A stretch of DNA of 64,000 nt from Harmothoe impar (lineage: Eukaryota > Annelida > Polychaeta > Phyllodocida > Polynoidae), in contig OX381705.1 of NCBI GenBank assembly GCA_947462335.1, forward strand, positions 48,948,393 to 49,012,392, read 5' to 3'. Position numbers and translations under genes: made by a program. Positions 63,301 through 64,000 of this stretch are shown in pieces (positions within the stretch are counted from its first letter, which is position 1; the number at the start of each line of letters is the position of its first letter). Under the pieces are notes generated by a model, which saw only the letters and a program-made list of their open reading frames with translations, was not told the origin of the DNA and searched no databases.

Positions 63301-64000
63301 TTGAAAATATGCTTAACCGTGTTTTTGTAAGTAGCTGGTCATTTTGCCATCTATCAACGCTACATTATGCAACACTAAAATGTTTTTATCATCCAAGGTA
63401 ACACTAGGTAAATTTAATTGTCCGAGACCTGAAAGAAAAGCTTTTTTTCCTAAAAATTCATAATCTGTTATAGTTCTAAGTATAATGAAATAACAGTAAT
63501 ATTTTTTATCATAAAAAAACTTAAATATTATTGGCACAAAAAATAGCATTGGTGGTTATGCATTAAAGTTATTGGTTATGGGCAGAATACACAGTGTCCC
63601 AGTTTCTCCTTTGTCCCAATTCTCCCAGGCCTCCCCTATGGTGAAAACCCCATAGAAATGATCAAAACGTGAAAAAATAACCATTCTTGGCCTAAAAAAT
63701 GAGACATGCTTATTTGAATATGAAAATTATTTCCTATTAGCCAATTTTATATTTTTGGGGTTTTGGGGAATTTTTCCTGAATTCGGGAGAAATTTGATTG
63801 AAATGCATGATATTCAATGGTCATAAAAATCATTTAAAATTGAAAAATGTTAGATAATGGTCATGCATGACAACAAAGAAATACCTAAAGAACTGAGTAA
63901 TAACATAGCTAAAATATGGGAGCAAGCAAATTATGAAAAAAGATAATAATTCAAATTTAAGAAATTTCCAGGGTCCCTTTTGCCCCGCCCCGAAAAACCC
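63301..64000. other. Non-coding, upstream of LMBRD1
   Basis: AT-rich. It includes the trailing CCCAGTTTCTCC words and ends in GCCCCGCCCCGAAAAACCC, possibly the edge of another repeat cut by the window. No exon recognised. Confidence 0.4.

Overview
This is a 64 kb piece of animal nuclear DNA. It shows spliced genes with GT/AG introns, many microsatellites and a dense load of small inverted-repeat transposons. The repeat types (ACGTT palindrome elements, CCAACGTTGG arrays, a TCACGCATT element) resemble those common in marine invertebrate genomes, but I cannot assign a phylum. There are no bacterial genes, operons or CRISPR arrays.

Two complete multi-exon genes can be reconstructed, both on the minus strand. 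LMBRD1 (48,940-62,444) has 15 coding exons giving a 534-residue, nine-pass lysosomal cobalamin-transport protein. Just downstream of it lies a seven-exon gene (40,595-46,225) for a 630-residue type I membrane protein: signal peptide, Pro/Gly-rich spacer, EMI-like Cys-rich module, four EGF modules, one transmembrane helix and a Pro/Tyr-rich tail with PPxY and SH3-ligand motifs. At 32,717-32,758 (minus) sits the first coding exon of the AP-1 clathrin adaptor mu subunit; its other exons were not found. At 37,702-38,055 (plus) is an intronless 117-residue helical protein of unknown function. A possible small secreted-peptide gene (TATA box, donor, acceptor, signal peptide, AATAAA) lies at 17,845-18,565.

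The left half (1-32 kb) is mostly non-coding: a dead LINE reverse transcriptase tail (2.1-2.75 kb), a 168-bp tandem duplication (3.6 kb), a diverged duplication of about 2 kb (5.06-9.7 kb), paired copies of TA-flanked MITE families, an LTR-like block (21.4-22.2 kb) and several long hairpins. The middle (32-39 kb) holds the AP1M exon beside a GC-rich block, a converging palindromic array (35.1-35.5 kb) and the orphan gene. The right half is the two-gene block, whose introns host most of the repeats. These include a 58-bp minisatellite split by a TTAA-flanked element, a perfectly phased 61-bp array of 12 units, and several elements ending in CCCAG...CTGGG.

The recognised genes do not form a pathway. 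LMBRD1 (lysosomal membrane) and AP-1 mu (trans-Golgi/endosome sorting) both belong to the endolysosomal system, but their proximity is probably incidental. All calls come from reading the sequence, splice sites and recalled family features; no database search was run.
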